Positions 1-6,431 are shown, counted from the stretch's first letter. The stretch is DNA of 14,953 nt from RSA11 sp965652565 (GCA_965652565.1 CBFGWL010000072.1:1-14953), one strand, 5' to 3'. The notes: generated by a model not told the origin, from the sequence alone. Program-made: numbers and translations.

Positions 1-243
1 GGGACGGCCGGTGCCGACGAGCTCATCGGCACCGCGGCGAGCGAGCGGATCGCAGGACGCGGCGGGCCCGACCGCATCGACGGGCGCGGCTCGGCCGACT
101 GCCTGGTCGGCGGGGCCGGTGCCGATCGGATCGCGGGCGGCGCGGGCGATGACCGGCTGAACGGCGGCCCAGGCAACGACCGGCTGCGCGGCGGCCCCGG
201 GAACGATGCGATCCGCGGCGGGGCCGGCGACGACGTGATCAAC
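1..243 (+). repeat. Nine tandem 27-bp units encoding calcium-binding nonapeptides
   Basis: Each 27-bp unit encodes one nine-residue repeat, e.g. GGAGDDRLN and GGPGNDRLR. The glycine-rich GGxGxD turn and the following aliphatic position recur in exact register for nine units, and the array probably continues upstream of the window. Units 5-9 are most alike at the DNA level. This is protein-level repetition inside a gene, not a mobile or intergenic repeat. Confidence 0.85.
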
Positions 244-360
244 GCGGCCGACGGCGAGTTCGACATCGTGCGCTGCGGCAAGGGCAAGCGCGACCGAGCG
301 CGAGTCGATGCCGACGACGCGGTCTTCGGCTGCGAGCGCGTGGTCGTCGCGGGCGCCTAG
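1..360 (+). CDS. RTX-type (hemolysin-type) calcium-binding repeat protein, C-terminal part
   Basis: The reading frame is open from base 1 to a TAG at 358-360; the start lies outside the window, so only the last 119 residues are seen. Residues 1-81 are nine consecutive nine-residue units of the form GGxGxDxLx, the calcium-binding nonapeptide that folds into a parallel beta-roll. The first four units are degenerate and units 5-9 are near-perfect. The tail after the repeats (82-119) has two cysteines (C92, C111) around an acidic stretch ending in GCERV, an ending I associate with secreted actinobacterial proteins of this type. Such proteins are exported and bind calcium outside the cell; the actual role (adhesin, enzyme carrier or other) cannot be told from this fragment. 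It is convergent with the next gene, 20 nt away. Confidence 0.85.
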   Translation, partial: GTAGADELIGTAASERIAGRGGPDRIDGRGSADCLVGGAGADRIAGGAGDDRLNGGPGNDRLRGGPGNDAIRGGAGDDVINAADGEFDIVRCGKGKRDRARVDADDAVFGCERVVVAGA

Positions 361-380
361 CGCCCGGGCCTGGCCGTCCG

Positions 381-1325
381 CTAGAGCCGCACCGTCGGCG
401 CGTCGATGGCGCCCGTGCGCCAGCGCTCGAGCACGGCGTGGGCCATGCCGAGGTCCTGGATCGCGAGGCCGGTGGAATCAAACAGCGTGATCTCCTCCGG
501 GGTCGCGCGACCCGCCGCCGCGCCGGTCAGCACGGCGCCCAGCTCCGTGACGTCGCCGTCGCTCAGATCCCCGGCCTCGGCCGCGCCCGAGAGCTCCCCG
601 CCCTTCGATGCCTGCCGCCACTCATCGCAAAACAGCCGGCAGCCGAGCAGCGCGTCGCGCTCGAGCTCCTGCTTCGCGTGCGAGTCGGCGCCGAGGGCCG
701 CGATGTGGACGCCGGGGCGCAGGTCGCCCGCGCGCACTACCGGCGCTGAGCCGGGCGTCACCGTGACGACGACGTCCTGAGCCAGCGCGTCGGCGAGCTC
801 GCCCGTCCGCCAGCCGAGCTCCTCCGCCAGGGCGGCGGCCACCTCGGGGCGCACGTCGTGGCAGACCCCCGGGCCGTACCCGATAGCCGCGAGCGCCCGC
901 GCTGCCCAGCCGCCGTTCACACCGCAGCCGACGATGCCGACGCTCCGCGCATCGTCGCGCGCCAGCGCCGCGGCCGAGACCGCCGCGGCCGCGCCCGTCC
1001 GCAGCGCGGTGACGGCCGCGCAGTCGACGACCGCGAGCAACTCACCGGTCTCCTCCGATGAGACGAGCAGGGCACCGGTCACGACGGGAAGCTCGCGCGC
1101 CGGGTTGCCCGGGAACGAGGTGACCCACTTGAGGATCGCGAGCCCGCCACCGCGCGCCGGCATGGCCCGGAAGTCGCCGTCCTGCGCCTGGACATAGGTT
1201 TTCGCGGGCATGACCCACTCGCCGGCGTGGTGGCGCGCGAACGCCTCGCGGGTGCGCTCGACCGCAAGGGCGGGCGACACCGCCGCGAACACCGCGTCCG
1301 AATCGATCACCGGGACCTCTGGCAC
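381..1325 (-). CDS. Ornithine cyclodeaminase / mu-crystallin family protein
   Basis: This 314-residue protein fits the family (usually about 310-330). It has the Rossmann dinucleotide-binding motif GIVGCGVNGG near residues 130-139, an upstream LRTGAAAA segment, the early ILKW lysine segment near residue 66, and the late FDSTGLAIQDL signature. Family members are NAD(P)-dependent and either deaminate and cyclise ornithine to proline, reduce cyclic ketimines, or act as alanine or lysine dehydrogenase-like enzymes; the substrate is not predictable here. The frame stays open to 1574, but the extra 83 residues are low-complexity and run into the divergent gene. I chose GTG at 1325 because homology begins there and a TAACCT hexamer lies exactly 7 nt upstream with no Shine-Dalgarno site, implying a leaderless transcript. 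Confidence 0.85.
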   Translation of the reverse strand: MPEVPVIDSDAVFAAVSPALAVERTREAFARHHAGEWVMPAKTYVQAQDGDFRAMPARGGGLAILKWVTSFPGNPARELPVVTGALLVSSEETGELLAVVDCAAVTALRTGAAAAVSAAALARDDARSVGIVGCGVNGGWAARALAAIGYGPGVCHDVRPEVAAALAEELGWRTGELADALAQDVVVTVTPGSAPVVRAGDLRPGVHIAALGADSHAKQELERDALLGCRLFCDEWRQASKGGELSGAAEAGDLSDGDVTELGAVLTGAAAGRATPEEITLFDSTGLAIQDLGMAHAVLERWRTGAIDAPTVRL

Positions 1326-1332
1326 AGGCGGC

Positions 1333-1338
1333 AGGTTA
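1333..1338 (-). promoter_or_regulatory. Putative -10 box of leaderless ornithine cyclodeaminase-like gene
   Basis: On the minus strand, TAACCT is followed by 7 nt and then the GTG start at 1325. The same hexamer-to-start distance recurs at other genes in this window. No convincing -35 is evident. Confidence 0.5.
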
Positions 1339-1354
1339 GACGGGGCGGGACGGA

Positions 1355-1360
1355 TAGAGT
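1355..1360 (+). promoter_or_regulatory. Putative -10 box of leaderless ACC-epsilon-like gene
   Basis: TAGAGT is followed by 8 nt and then GTG at 1369. No Shine-Dalgarno sequence is present, so transcription probably begins at or next to the start codon. It lies only 16 bp from the opposing -10 box of the divergent gene. Confidence 0.5.
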
Positions 1361-1368
1361 GCGCGCTC

Positions 1369-1617
1369 GTGAGCGCGAGCAACGGCAACCGCAAGCCGCC
1401 CAGGCCCCGGATCGAGCTGGTCTCCTCGGGCGCCTCCCCGAGCGAGGCCGCGGCGATCGTGGCTGCGCTCGAGCAGTTTCTGATCGACACCGCCCCCGCG
1501 CCCGAGCCGCGGCCGGCGGTCAGCGCCTGGCAGCGCGCCGCCCTGGAGGAGGGCATCGGCGCGCGCCAGCTCACCGGCAGCTACGTCTGGGGCCACGCGC
1601 CCGAGCCGCGGCGCTGA
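1369..1617 (+). CDS. Acyl-CoA carboxylase epsilon subunit-like small protein
   Basis: An 82-residue protein with an N-terminal strand (RIELVSSG), a helix with the pattern SPSEAAAIVAALEQFL, a proline-rich linker, and a C-terminal SAWQRAALEEG block. This order (short strand, helix near 25-43, variable linker, W-x-x-A-A-L block near 57-66) resembles the actinobacterial ACC epsilon family, small subunits that bind the carboxyltransferase beta subunit of acetyl/propionyl-CoA carboxylase. No carboxylase alpha or beta gene is in view, so it would be an orphan copy. The GTG at 1369 was chosen over the open frame back to 1210 because the -10-like TAGAGT sits 8 nt upstream and similarity starts there. 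The family call rests on pattern only, and the protein is short. Confidence 0.6.
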   Translation: MSASNGNRKPPRPRIELVSSGASPSEAAAIVAALEQFLIDTAPAPEPRPAVSAWQRAALEEGIGARQLTGSYVWGHAPEPRR

Positions 1618-1676
1618 CGCTCCCACCGGCGCCGGCAGCCACCCGGTAGATCGCGCCCAGCGAGACGCGCGAGCGG

Positions 1677-1705
1677 TTGCCCCCGGGGCTCCCATCGAAT
1701 AGAAC
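1677..1705 (+). promoter_or_regulatory. Putative promoter of the dodecin gene
   Basis: TTGCCC (1677-1682) and TAGAAC (1700-1705) are separated by 17 bp, a normal sigma-70-type arrangement. The predicted transcript would have a leader of about 28 nt carrying a strong Shine-Dalgarno site before the ATG at 1740. Confidence 0.4.
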
Positions 1706-1739
1706 GACCGCCAGCACCCCATCCCAAGGAGGTCGCCTC

Positions 1740-1949
1740 ATGGCAGTGGTGAAGATCATCGAACTCGTCGGCAGCTCGAAGAAGTCGACCGACGACGCGG
1801 CGATGCAGGCGCTCGCGCAAGCCAAGCAGTCGCTGCGCAACATCCGTGCCGTCGACATCGTCTCCACGGGCATCCGCGGCGAGAACCTCGATGAGTACCG
1901 CGCCCACGTCCGGGTCGCGTTCATCGTCGAGTCAAGCGACGTCGACTAA
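1740..1949 (+). CDS. Dodecin family protein
   Basis: A 69-residue protein with the dodecin layout: first strand VVKIIELVGSS, a helix (about 16-33, DDAAMQALAQAKQSL), then two strands (RAVDIVST and EYRAHVRVAFIVE). Dodecins assemble into hollow dodecamers that bind flavins, or in some subfamilies other ligands, acting as cytoplasmic buffers. The ATG at 1740 is fixed by an excellent Shine-Dalgarno (AAGGAGGT, 1726-1733) 6 nt upstream and by family length. The tryptophan that stacks on flavin in classical dodecins, at the start of the second strand, is alanine here (NIRAVDIV), so flavin binding is doubtful. The gene follows the ACC-epsilon-like gene on the same strand but has its own promoter and is followed by a stable hairpin. 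Confidence 0.88.
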   Translation: MAVVKIIELVGSSKKSTDDAAMQALAQAKQSLRNIRAVDIVSTGIRGENLDEYRAHVRVAFIVESSDVD

Positions 1950-1963
1950 CCCGCGTATTGGCC

Positions 1964-1992
1964 GGTTCGGCGCGTGTCGGGCGCGCCGAACC
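1964..1992 (+). terminator. Hairpin downstream of dodecin, probable terminator
   Basis: GGTTCGGCGCG and CGCGCCGAACC form a perfect 11-bp stem around a 7-nt loop, starting 14 nt after the dodecin stop. No U-tract follows, so it is either a U-less terminator as often seen in high-GC actinobacteria or a transcript-stabilising hairpin. It insulates the dodecin from the sulfate operon. Confidence 0.6.
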
Positions 1993-2010
1993 TACGGCCT
2001 CCACAAAAAC

Positions 2011-2036
2011 ACATAAATCTCGGTCAGGATTTATGT
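2011..2036. promoter_or_regulatory. AT-rich inverted repeat, candidate operator of the sulfate reduction operon
   Basis: ACATAAATC and GATTTATGT are perfect 9-nt arms with an 8-nt spacer (TCGGTCAG). It stands out as AT-rich in an otherwise very GC-rich region and lies 67 nt upstream of the sulfite reductase ATG. The right arm abuts a TAATAC hexamer (2036-2041) that could be the -10 box, so a dimeric protein bound here would touch RNA polymerase. The likely binding partner is not known. The Rrf2-family regulator at 10203 is one candidate by analogy with CymR. Confidence 0.55.
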
Positions 2037-2041
2037 AATAC
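2036..2041 (+). promoter_or_regulatory. Possible -10 box of the sulfate reduction operon
   Basis: TAATAC is preceded by a TG at 2034-2035, directly abutting the hexamer. No good -35 is visible at 16-18 bp, as expected for a promoter that needs an activator. The transcript would have a leader of about 55-60 nt containing a small GC stem (CGCCG/CGGCG, 2051-2066) before the Shine-Dalgarno site. Confidence 0.35.
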
Positions 2042-2102
2042 TTCGCGGCCCGCCGTAACCGCGGCGTGCCCTTTTCGTATCCGACCGAGGAGAACGACCC
2101 CG

Positions 2103-3983
2103 ATGGAGCCAAGCAGCGTCGCCGAGCGGCCGAAGGCGAAGGCCACCCCCGACCAGCTCGACCAGGAGACCGGCAAGGTCCAGAAGGGCAAAGGCCCGGT
2201 GGGAAGCCTCGAGAATCCCGAGGTCTACGAGAACGTCCCGGGTCACGTGATCCCGATCATCGAGCGGGAGTTCGACGACTTCGACACGGAGGCCGACAAG
2301 TTCCTCCGCGGCGAGACCCCCGAGGATGTGTTCATCGGCTTCCGCCTCAAGCAGGGCGTCTACGGGCAGCGCCAGCCCAACGTCCAGATGATCCGCGTCA
2401 AGCTGCCGATGGGCGGTGTCAACCCGGAGCAGATGGAGGCGTTCGCCTCGGTCGCGGAGAAGTACGCACCGCTCAAGAAGGGCCACATCACGACGCGGCA
2501 GAACATCCAGCTCCACCACGTGCCGCTTCCCGACGCCGCCAAGGCGATCCGCGAGCTCGCCGAGGTGGGGCTCTCCTCGCGTGAGGGCTGCGGCAACACG
2601 GTCCGCAACGTGACCGGCGATCCCTACGCGGGCATCACCGAGGGCGAGCCCTTCGACATCACCCCGTACGCCGGCGCCTACGTGCGCTACTTCGTGCGGC
2701 ATCCCACCACCCAGCTGATGCCGCGCAAGATCAAGACGGCGTTCACGGGCACCGAGGAGGACGTCGCGATCACGCCGATCCACGACATCGGGTTCATCGC
2801 GCGCGAGCGCGACGGGGTCCGCGGCGTCTCGATCTGCGTCGGCGGCGGCACCTCGATCATGCCGCGCGTCGCGCCGATCCTCTACGACTTCGTCGAGCTC
2901 GACAACGGCGACTACCTCAAGGTCACCGAGGCGGTGCTGCGCATCTTCGACCGCCAGAACTGGCTGCGGCCGAACCGGGCCCGAGCGCGCATCAAGGTGC
3001 TCATCGACAAGATCGGCATCGACGCGTTCCGCGAGATGGTCGAGGAGGAGCTCAAGGGCGACTGGGTCAACGAGCGCGACTTCGACGTCGAGCGCCTGCG
3101 CTTCGACTACGACGAGGAGGCCCACGCGCCCCCGCCGCCCGGCTCCTACAGCACCCCGAACGGGGACATCGCGGAGTTCGAGCGCTTCCGCGAGGCGAAC
3201 GTGAAGCCCCAGCGCCAGGCCGGCTTCTCCGCCGTGACGGTGAAGGTCACCCGCGGCGACCTCACGCCCGAGCAGTTCCGCGGGCTCGCCGCGATCATGC
3301 GCGAGTACACGGGCGGCTTCGCGCGCACGACCGTGCAGCAGAACCTGGTGCTGCGCTGGGTCCGCGACGAGCTCGTTTACGACGTGTGGCGCCGCCTCGG
3401 CGAGCTCGGCCTGAACGACGCCGGCGCCCTCGAGGTGAACGACGTCGTCTCGTGCCCCGGCACCGACAGCTGCAAGCTCGGGATCACGAGCTCGATGGGC
3501 CTCAACGCCGCGATCCAGAAGCGGGTCGAGGAGATGAACATCACCGACCCGCTCACGCGCCAGGTGCACATCAAGATGTCGGGCTGCCCGCACGGCTGCG
3601 GCCAGCACCACATCGGCAGCATCGGCTTCTACGGCGCTTCGCTGAAGGTCGGCGGCCGGCAAGTGCCCGCCTACATCCCGCACATCGGCGGCAACTTCGA
3701 GGGCGGCGACGTCGCCTTCGGCGCCCGCCTCAAGTCGCGGATCCCGGCCAAGCGAGTGCCGGACGCGGTCGAGCGCTGGCTGCGGATGTACGAGGCGGAG
3801 CGCAACGAGGGCGAGACCTTCAACGAGTACGCGGGGCGCGTCGGCAAGGAGCGCTTCGAGGAGGAGATCGCGGAGCTCGCGATGCCCGCCGAGTTCTCGC
3901 TCGAGACGCTCGACCAGTTCATCGACTGGAACCGCTCCGAGCCGTATCAGGTCATTCGCGGCGAGGGCGAGTGCGCCGTCTGA
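2103..3983 (+). CDS. sir: Ferredoxin-type sulfite (nitrite/sulfite) reductase
   Basis: A 626-residue cytoplasmic enzyme of the siroheme / [4Fe-4S] nitrite-sulfite reductase family, which performs the six-electron reduction of sulfite to sulfide with ferredoxin. Two ferredoxin-like half domains and two catalytic repeats are expected. The cluster and siroheme ligands are visible as C451-x5-C457 (SCPGTDSCK) and C495-x3-C499 (SGCPHGCGQ). Siroheme-contacting TTRQNIQLHH and GNTVRNVTG segments are also present. C163 (GCGN) and Y87 (GVYGQ) lie where the M. tuberculosis enzyme NirA carries its Tyr-Cys crosslink pair. Family members reduce either nitrite or sulfite; the cysH-sat-cysC neighbours favour sulfite. 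The ATG at 2103 has a GAGGAG Shine-Dalgarno 10 nt upstream; the frame runs open to 1974, but that extension would cover the promoter dyad and lacks similarity. Confidence 0.92.
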   Translation: MEPSSVAERPKAKATPDQLDQETGKVQKGKGPVGSLENPEVYENVPGHVIPIIEREFDDFDTEADKFLRGETPEDVFIGFRLKQGVYGQRQPNVQMIRVKLPMGGVNPEQMEAFASVAEKYAPLKKGHITTRQNIQLHHVPLPDAAKAIRELAEVGLSSREGCGNTVRNVTGDPYAGITEGEPFDITPYAGAYVRYFVRHPTTQLMPRKIKTAFTGTEEDVAITPIHDIGFIARERDGVRGVSICVGGGTSIMPRVAPILYDFVELDNGDYLKVTEAVLRIFDRQNWLRPNRARARIKVLIDKIGIDAFREMVEEELKGDWVNERDFDVERLRFDYDEEAHAPPPPGSYSTPNGDIAEFERFREANVKPQRQAGFSAVTVKVTRGDLTPEQFRGLAAIMREYTGGFARTTVQQNLVLRWVRDELVYDVWRRLGELGLNDAGALEVNDVVSCPGTDSCKLGITSSMGLNAAIQKRVEEMNITDPLTRQVHIKMSGCPHGCGQHHIGSIGFYGASLKVGGRQVPAYIPHIGGNFEGGDVAFGARLKSRIPAKRVPDAVERWLRMYEAERNEGETFNEYAGRVGKERFEEEIAELAMPAEFSLETLDQFIDWNRSEPYQVIRGEGECAV

Positions 3984-4011
3984 ACCGGCAGGACGGAATC
4001 TGGAACCACCC

Positions 4012-4776
4012 GTGAAGCCACTCACCGAGATCACGCTGGACCGGCCGCGGCCCTTCCTCGAGGAGGAGTCGAACGGCAACGGCGGCGTGCCAACGCTGAA
4101 CGGCAAGCCCGTCGACCCCGAGAAGATCGCCGCCGAGCTCGAGCCCCTGAGCGCGCACGAGGTCATCGAGTGGGCCACGGAGCAGTTCGGGCGCGAGCTC
4201 AAGTTCGCGGTCTCCTTTCAGAAGACCAGCTCGGTGATCGTCGACATCGCGCACTCGATCGACCCCTCGGCGCGCTTCTTCTACCTGGACACCGATCTGC
4301 TCTTCGAAGAGACCTACGCGACCCGCGACGCGCTCGCGGAGCGGTACGGAATCGAGTTCGAGCGGTACGCCGGCATCTCGCTCGAAGAGCAAGAGCGGCT
4401 GCACGGCGCTAATCTCTGGCGCCGTCAACCCGATGCCTGCTGCGGCATCCGCAAGGTGGAGCCCATGCGGGAGGCACTGTCAGACGCCTCGTGCTGGGTT
4501 TCGGGAATCCGTCGCTCGGACTCCCAGACCAGAGCGGGCGCGCCCAAGTTCACTTGGGATCGCCGTTTTGGAATTTGGAAGCTGAATCCGCTGGCGGACT
4601 GGACCGAGCAGCAGGTCTGGAACCACATCCAGGAGAACTCTGTGCCTTACAACCCACTTCACGATCGCGGCTATCCCTCGATCGGTTGCACCCACTGCAC
4701 CATGCCTGCGGCGGGCGACCCTCGCTCCGGCCGCTGGTTCGGCCTCGACAAGACCGAGTGCGGCATCAATGGGTAG
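4012..4776 (+). CDS. cysH: Iron-sulfur adenylylsulfate (APS) reductase
   Basis: A 254-residue protein that reduces APS to sulfite and AMP using thioredoxin. The PP-loop-type nucleotide site is seen in AVSFQKTSS near residues 64-72. C143-C144 (DACCGIRK) and C226-x2-C229 (GCTHC) are the four ligands of the [4Fe-4S] cluster that marks the APS-using rather than the PAPS-using branch. The catalytic cysteine is C250 in the C-terminal KTECGING. It begins with GTG 28 nt after the sulfite reductase stop; a weak GGACGG (3991-3996) is rather far upstream, so the start is moderately certain. The last bases overlap the sat start (ATGGGTAG), implying translational coupling. From about codon 124 on, third positions are much richer in A/T than in the first half or in sat (see findings). 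Confidence 0.93.
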   Translation: MKPLTEITLDRPRPFLEEESNGNGGVPTLNGKPVDPEKIAAELEPLSAHEVIEWATEQFGRELKFAVSFQKTSSVIVDIAHSIDPSARFFYLDTDLLFEETYATRDALAERYGIEFERYAGISLEEQERLHGANLWRRQPDACCGIRKVEPMREALSDASCWVSGIRRSDSQTRAGAPKFTWDRRFGIWKLNPLADWTEQQVWNHIQENSVPYNPLHDRGYPSIGCTHCTMPAAGDPRSGRWFGLDKTECGING

Positions 4777-5848
4777 CGCTGAGAACGCTGCCCTGACGCT
4801 TTCCGCGCGTCAGGCCAGCGACTTCGAGCTGCTCGCCAACGGCGGTTTCGCGCCGCTCACGGGCTTCCAGGGCTCCGAGGACTGGCGCTCCGTCTGCGAG
4901 AACATGCGCCTCACCTCGGGCGAGTACTGGCCGATCCCGATCACCCTCGCGACCGACCACGAGGCCTCCGTGGGCGACGTCATCGAGCTGAAGGCCCCCA
5001 ACGGCAAGCAGCTCGGCCGCCTGACCGTCGAGGAGATCTTCGAGAAGGACGTCGACTTCGAGGCCGAGAACGTCTACCGGACGACCGACAACGAGCACCC
5101 CGGCGTCGCCGCGATGCGCGCCGAGGGCTCCCGTTGCCTGGCCGGCCCGATCGAGGTCGACGCGCTGCCGGACCACGACGAGGCGTTCCTGCGCCGCTAC
5201 CAGACGCCCGAGGAGTCGCGCAAGGCGTTCGCCGAACGGGGCTGGAAGCGGATCGTCGCGTTCCAGACGCGCAACCCGATCCACCGCGCGCACGAGTACC
5301 TCACGAAGGCCGCGCTCGAGATCTGCGACGGGCTCTACATCCACCCGCTGATCGGCGAGACCAAGAAGGGCGACATCCCGGCCGAGGTGCGGATGCGCTG
5401 CTACGAGGTCCTGATGGAGAAGTACTACCACCCGGACCACGTGATGCTCGGCGTCAACCCCGGCAAGATGCACTACGCCGGTCCGCGTGAGGCCGTGCTG
5501 CACGCGATCATCCGCCGCAACTACGGCTGCACCCACTTCATCGTGGGCCGCGACCACGCCGGCGTGGGTGACTACTACGGCACCTACGACGCGCAGCGGA
5601 TCTTCGACGACATCGACACGAACGAGCTCGGCATCACGCCGCTGTTCTTCGAGCACACCTTCTGGTGCAACGAGTGCGAGGGCATGGGCTCGAACAAGAC
5701 CTGCCCCCACCCACAGGAGTCGCGCCTGTTCCTCTCGGGGACGAAGGTGCGCGAGATGCTCAGCAACGGGGAGAAGCCGCCGCCCGAGTTCACGCGGCAA
5801 GAGGTTGCGGACATCCTGATTGACGCTTACAAGGAGGAATCGAACTGA
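4769..5848 (+). CDS. sat: ATP sulfurylase (sulfate adenylyltransferase, single-chain type)
   Basis: A 359-residue enzyme that makes APS and pyrophosphate from ATP and sulfate, the entry step of assimilation. The signature QTRNPIHRAHE is at 166-176 and GRDHAGVGDYYG at 260-271; these carry the ATP- and sulfate-binding histidines and arginine. C300, C303, C312 and nearby H314 (WCNEC...TCPH) form a probable structural zinc site, as in the Thermus thermophilus enzyme. The N-terminus begins at about the LTLSARQ strand and looks 20-30 residues shorter than many homologues. The ATG overlaps the cysH stop by 8 nt with no Shine-Dalgarno site, so translation is probably coupled. This is the single-chain Sat, not the CysD/CysN type common in other actinobacteria. 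Confidence 0.94.
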   Translation: MGSAENAALTLSARQASDFELLANGGFAPLTGFQGSEDWRSVCENMRLTSGEYWPIPITLATDHEASVGDVIELKAPNGKQLGRLTVEEIFEKDVDFEAENVYRTTDNEHPGVAAMRAEGSRCLAGPIEVDALPDHDEAFLRRYQTPEESRKAFAERGWKRIVAFQTRNPIHRAHEYLTKAALEICDGLYIHPLIGETKKGDIPAEVRMRCYEVLMEKYYHPDHVMLGVNPGKMHYAGPREAVLHAIIRRNYGCTHFIVGRDHAGVGDYYGTYDAQRIFDDIDTNELGITPLFFEHTFWCNECEGMGSNKTCPHPQESRLFLSGTKVREMLSNGEKPPPEFTRQEVADILIDAYKEESN

Positions 5849-6402
5849 TGGCTCAGGCCCCTAGCCAAGACAAGGGCTTCTGCCTGTGGTTCACCGGCCT
5901 CTCCGGCGCCGGCAAGACCACGATCACCAACCTGCTGGTCAAGGAGCTCCTCAAGCGGGGTTCCAAGCTCGAGGTGCTGGACGGCGACGTCGTGCGCGAG
6001 AACCTCTCGAAGGGCCTCGGCTTCTCGAAGGAGGACCGCGACACCAACATCCGCCGGATCGCGTTCGTCGCGAACCTGCTCTCACGCAACGGCGTGCCGG
6101 TGATCACCGCCGCGATCTCGCCCTACCGCGACATCCGCGACGAGGCGCGCCAGATGATGGACGGCCGCTTCATCGAGGTCTACGTGAAGGCCTCCGTGGA
6201 GGCGTGCGAGGAGCGCGACGTCAAGGGCCTTTACGCCAAGGCCCGCGCCGGCGAGATCAAGGAGTTCACGGGCGTCTCCGACCCCTACGAGGAGCCGCTC
6301 AACCCCGAGATCACCGTCGAGACCGAGAAGCAGAGCCCGGAGGAGTCCGCCCAGCAGATCCTCAGCTACCTCGAGGACAACGGCTGGATCTCCAAGAACT
6401 GA
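5848..6402 (+). CDS. cysC: Adenylylsulfate (APS) kinase
   Basis: A 184-residue P-loop kinase that phosphorylates APS at the 3'-OH to give PAPS. The Walker A motif GLSGAGKT is at 17-24 with K23, the DGDVVR motif at 45-50, the ISPYRDIRDEAR segment near 90-101, and the FTGVSDPYEEP lid motif near 148-158. Its ATG overlaps the sat stop (TGATG), with a strong AAGGAGGA Shine-Dalgarno at 5831-5838. Because CysH here is an iron-sulfur APS reductase, PAPS is probably made for sulfotransfer rather than being an obligatory intermediate in sulfide production. Last gene of the operon; a strong terminator follows. Confidence 0.95.
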   Translation: MAQAPSQDKGFCLWFTGLSGAGKTTITNLLVKELLKRGSKLEVLDGDVVRENLSKGLGFSKEDRDTNIRRIAFVANLLSRNGVPVITAAISPYRDIRDEARQMMDGRFIEVYVKASVEACEERDVKGLYAKARAGEIKEFTGVSDPYEEPLNPEITVETEKQSPEESAQQILSYLEDNGWISKN

Positions 6403-6431
6403 ACGGGAATCCGGCTCCCAAGCGTTGAGAG

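Noticed and set aside
1326..1574. 83-codon N-terminal extension of the ornithine cyclodeaminase-like protein
   Set aside because: It has no family similarity, overlaps the divergent ACC-epsilon-like gene completely and would bypass the promoter-like TAACCT box.
1974..2102. 43-codon N-terminal extension of sulfite reductase
   Set aside because: It would translate the hairpin loop, the AT-rich dyad and the promoter; the ATG at 2103 has a proper Shine-Dalgarno site.
2037..2102. A riboswitch (such as a SAM or cobalamin type) in the sulfite reductase leader
   Set aside because: The leader is only about 60 nt and shows just one 5-bp stem; no conserved riboswitch core is recognisable.
2031..4202. 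A 723-codon open frame on the minus strand opposite sulfite reductase
   Set aside because: It mirrors the sulfite reductase codons, is dominated by low-complexity Leu/Val/Asp/Ala/Arg, has no domain signature, and covers a gene with clear catalytic motifs. Long antisense frames are expected at this GC content.
4766..5800. A 344-codon minus-strand open frame opposite sat
   Set aside because: It is the antisense shadow of ATP sulfurylase, with repetitive Val/Ala/Leu/Asp composition and no recognisable motif.
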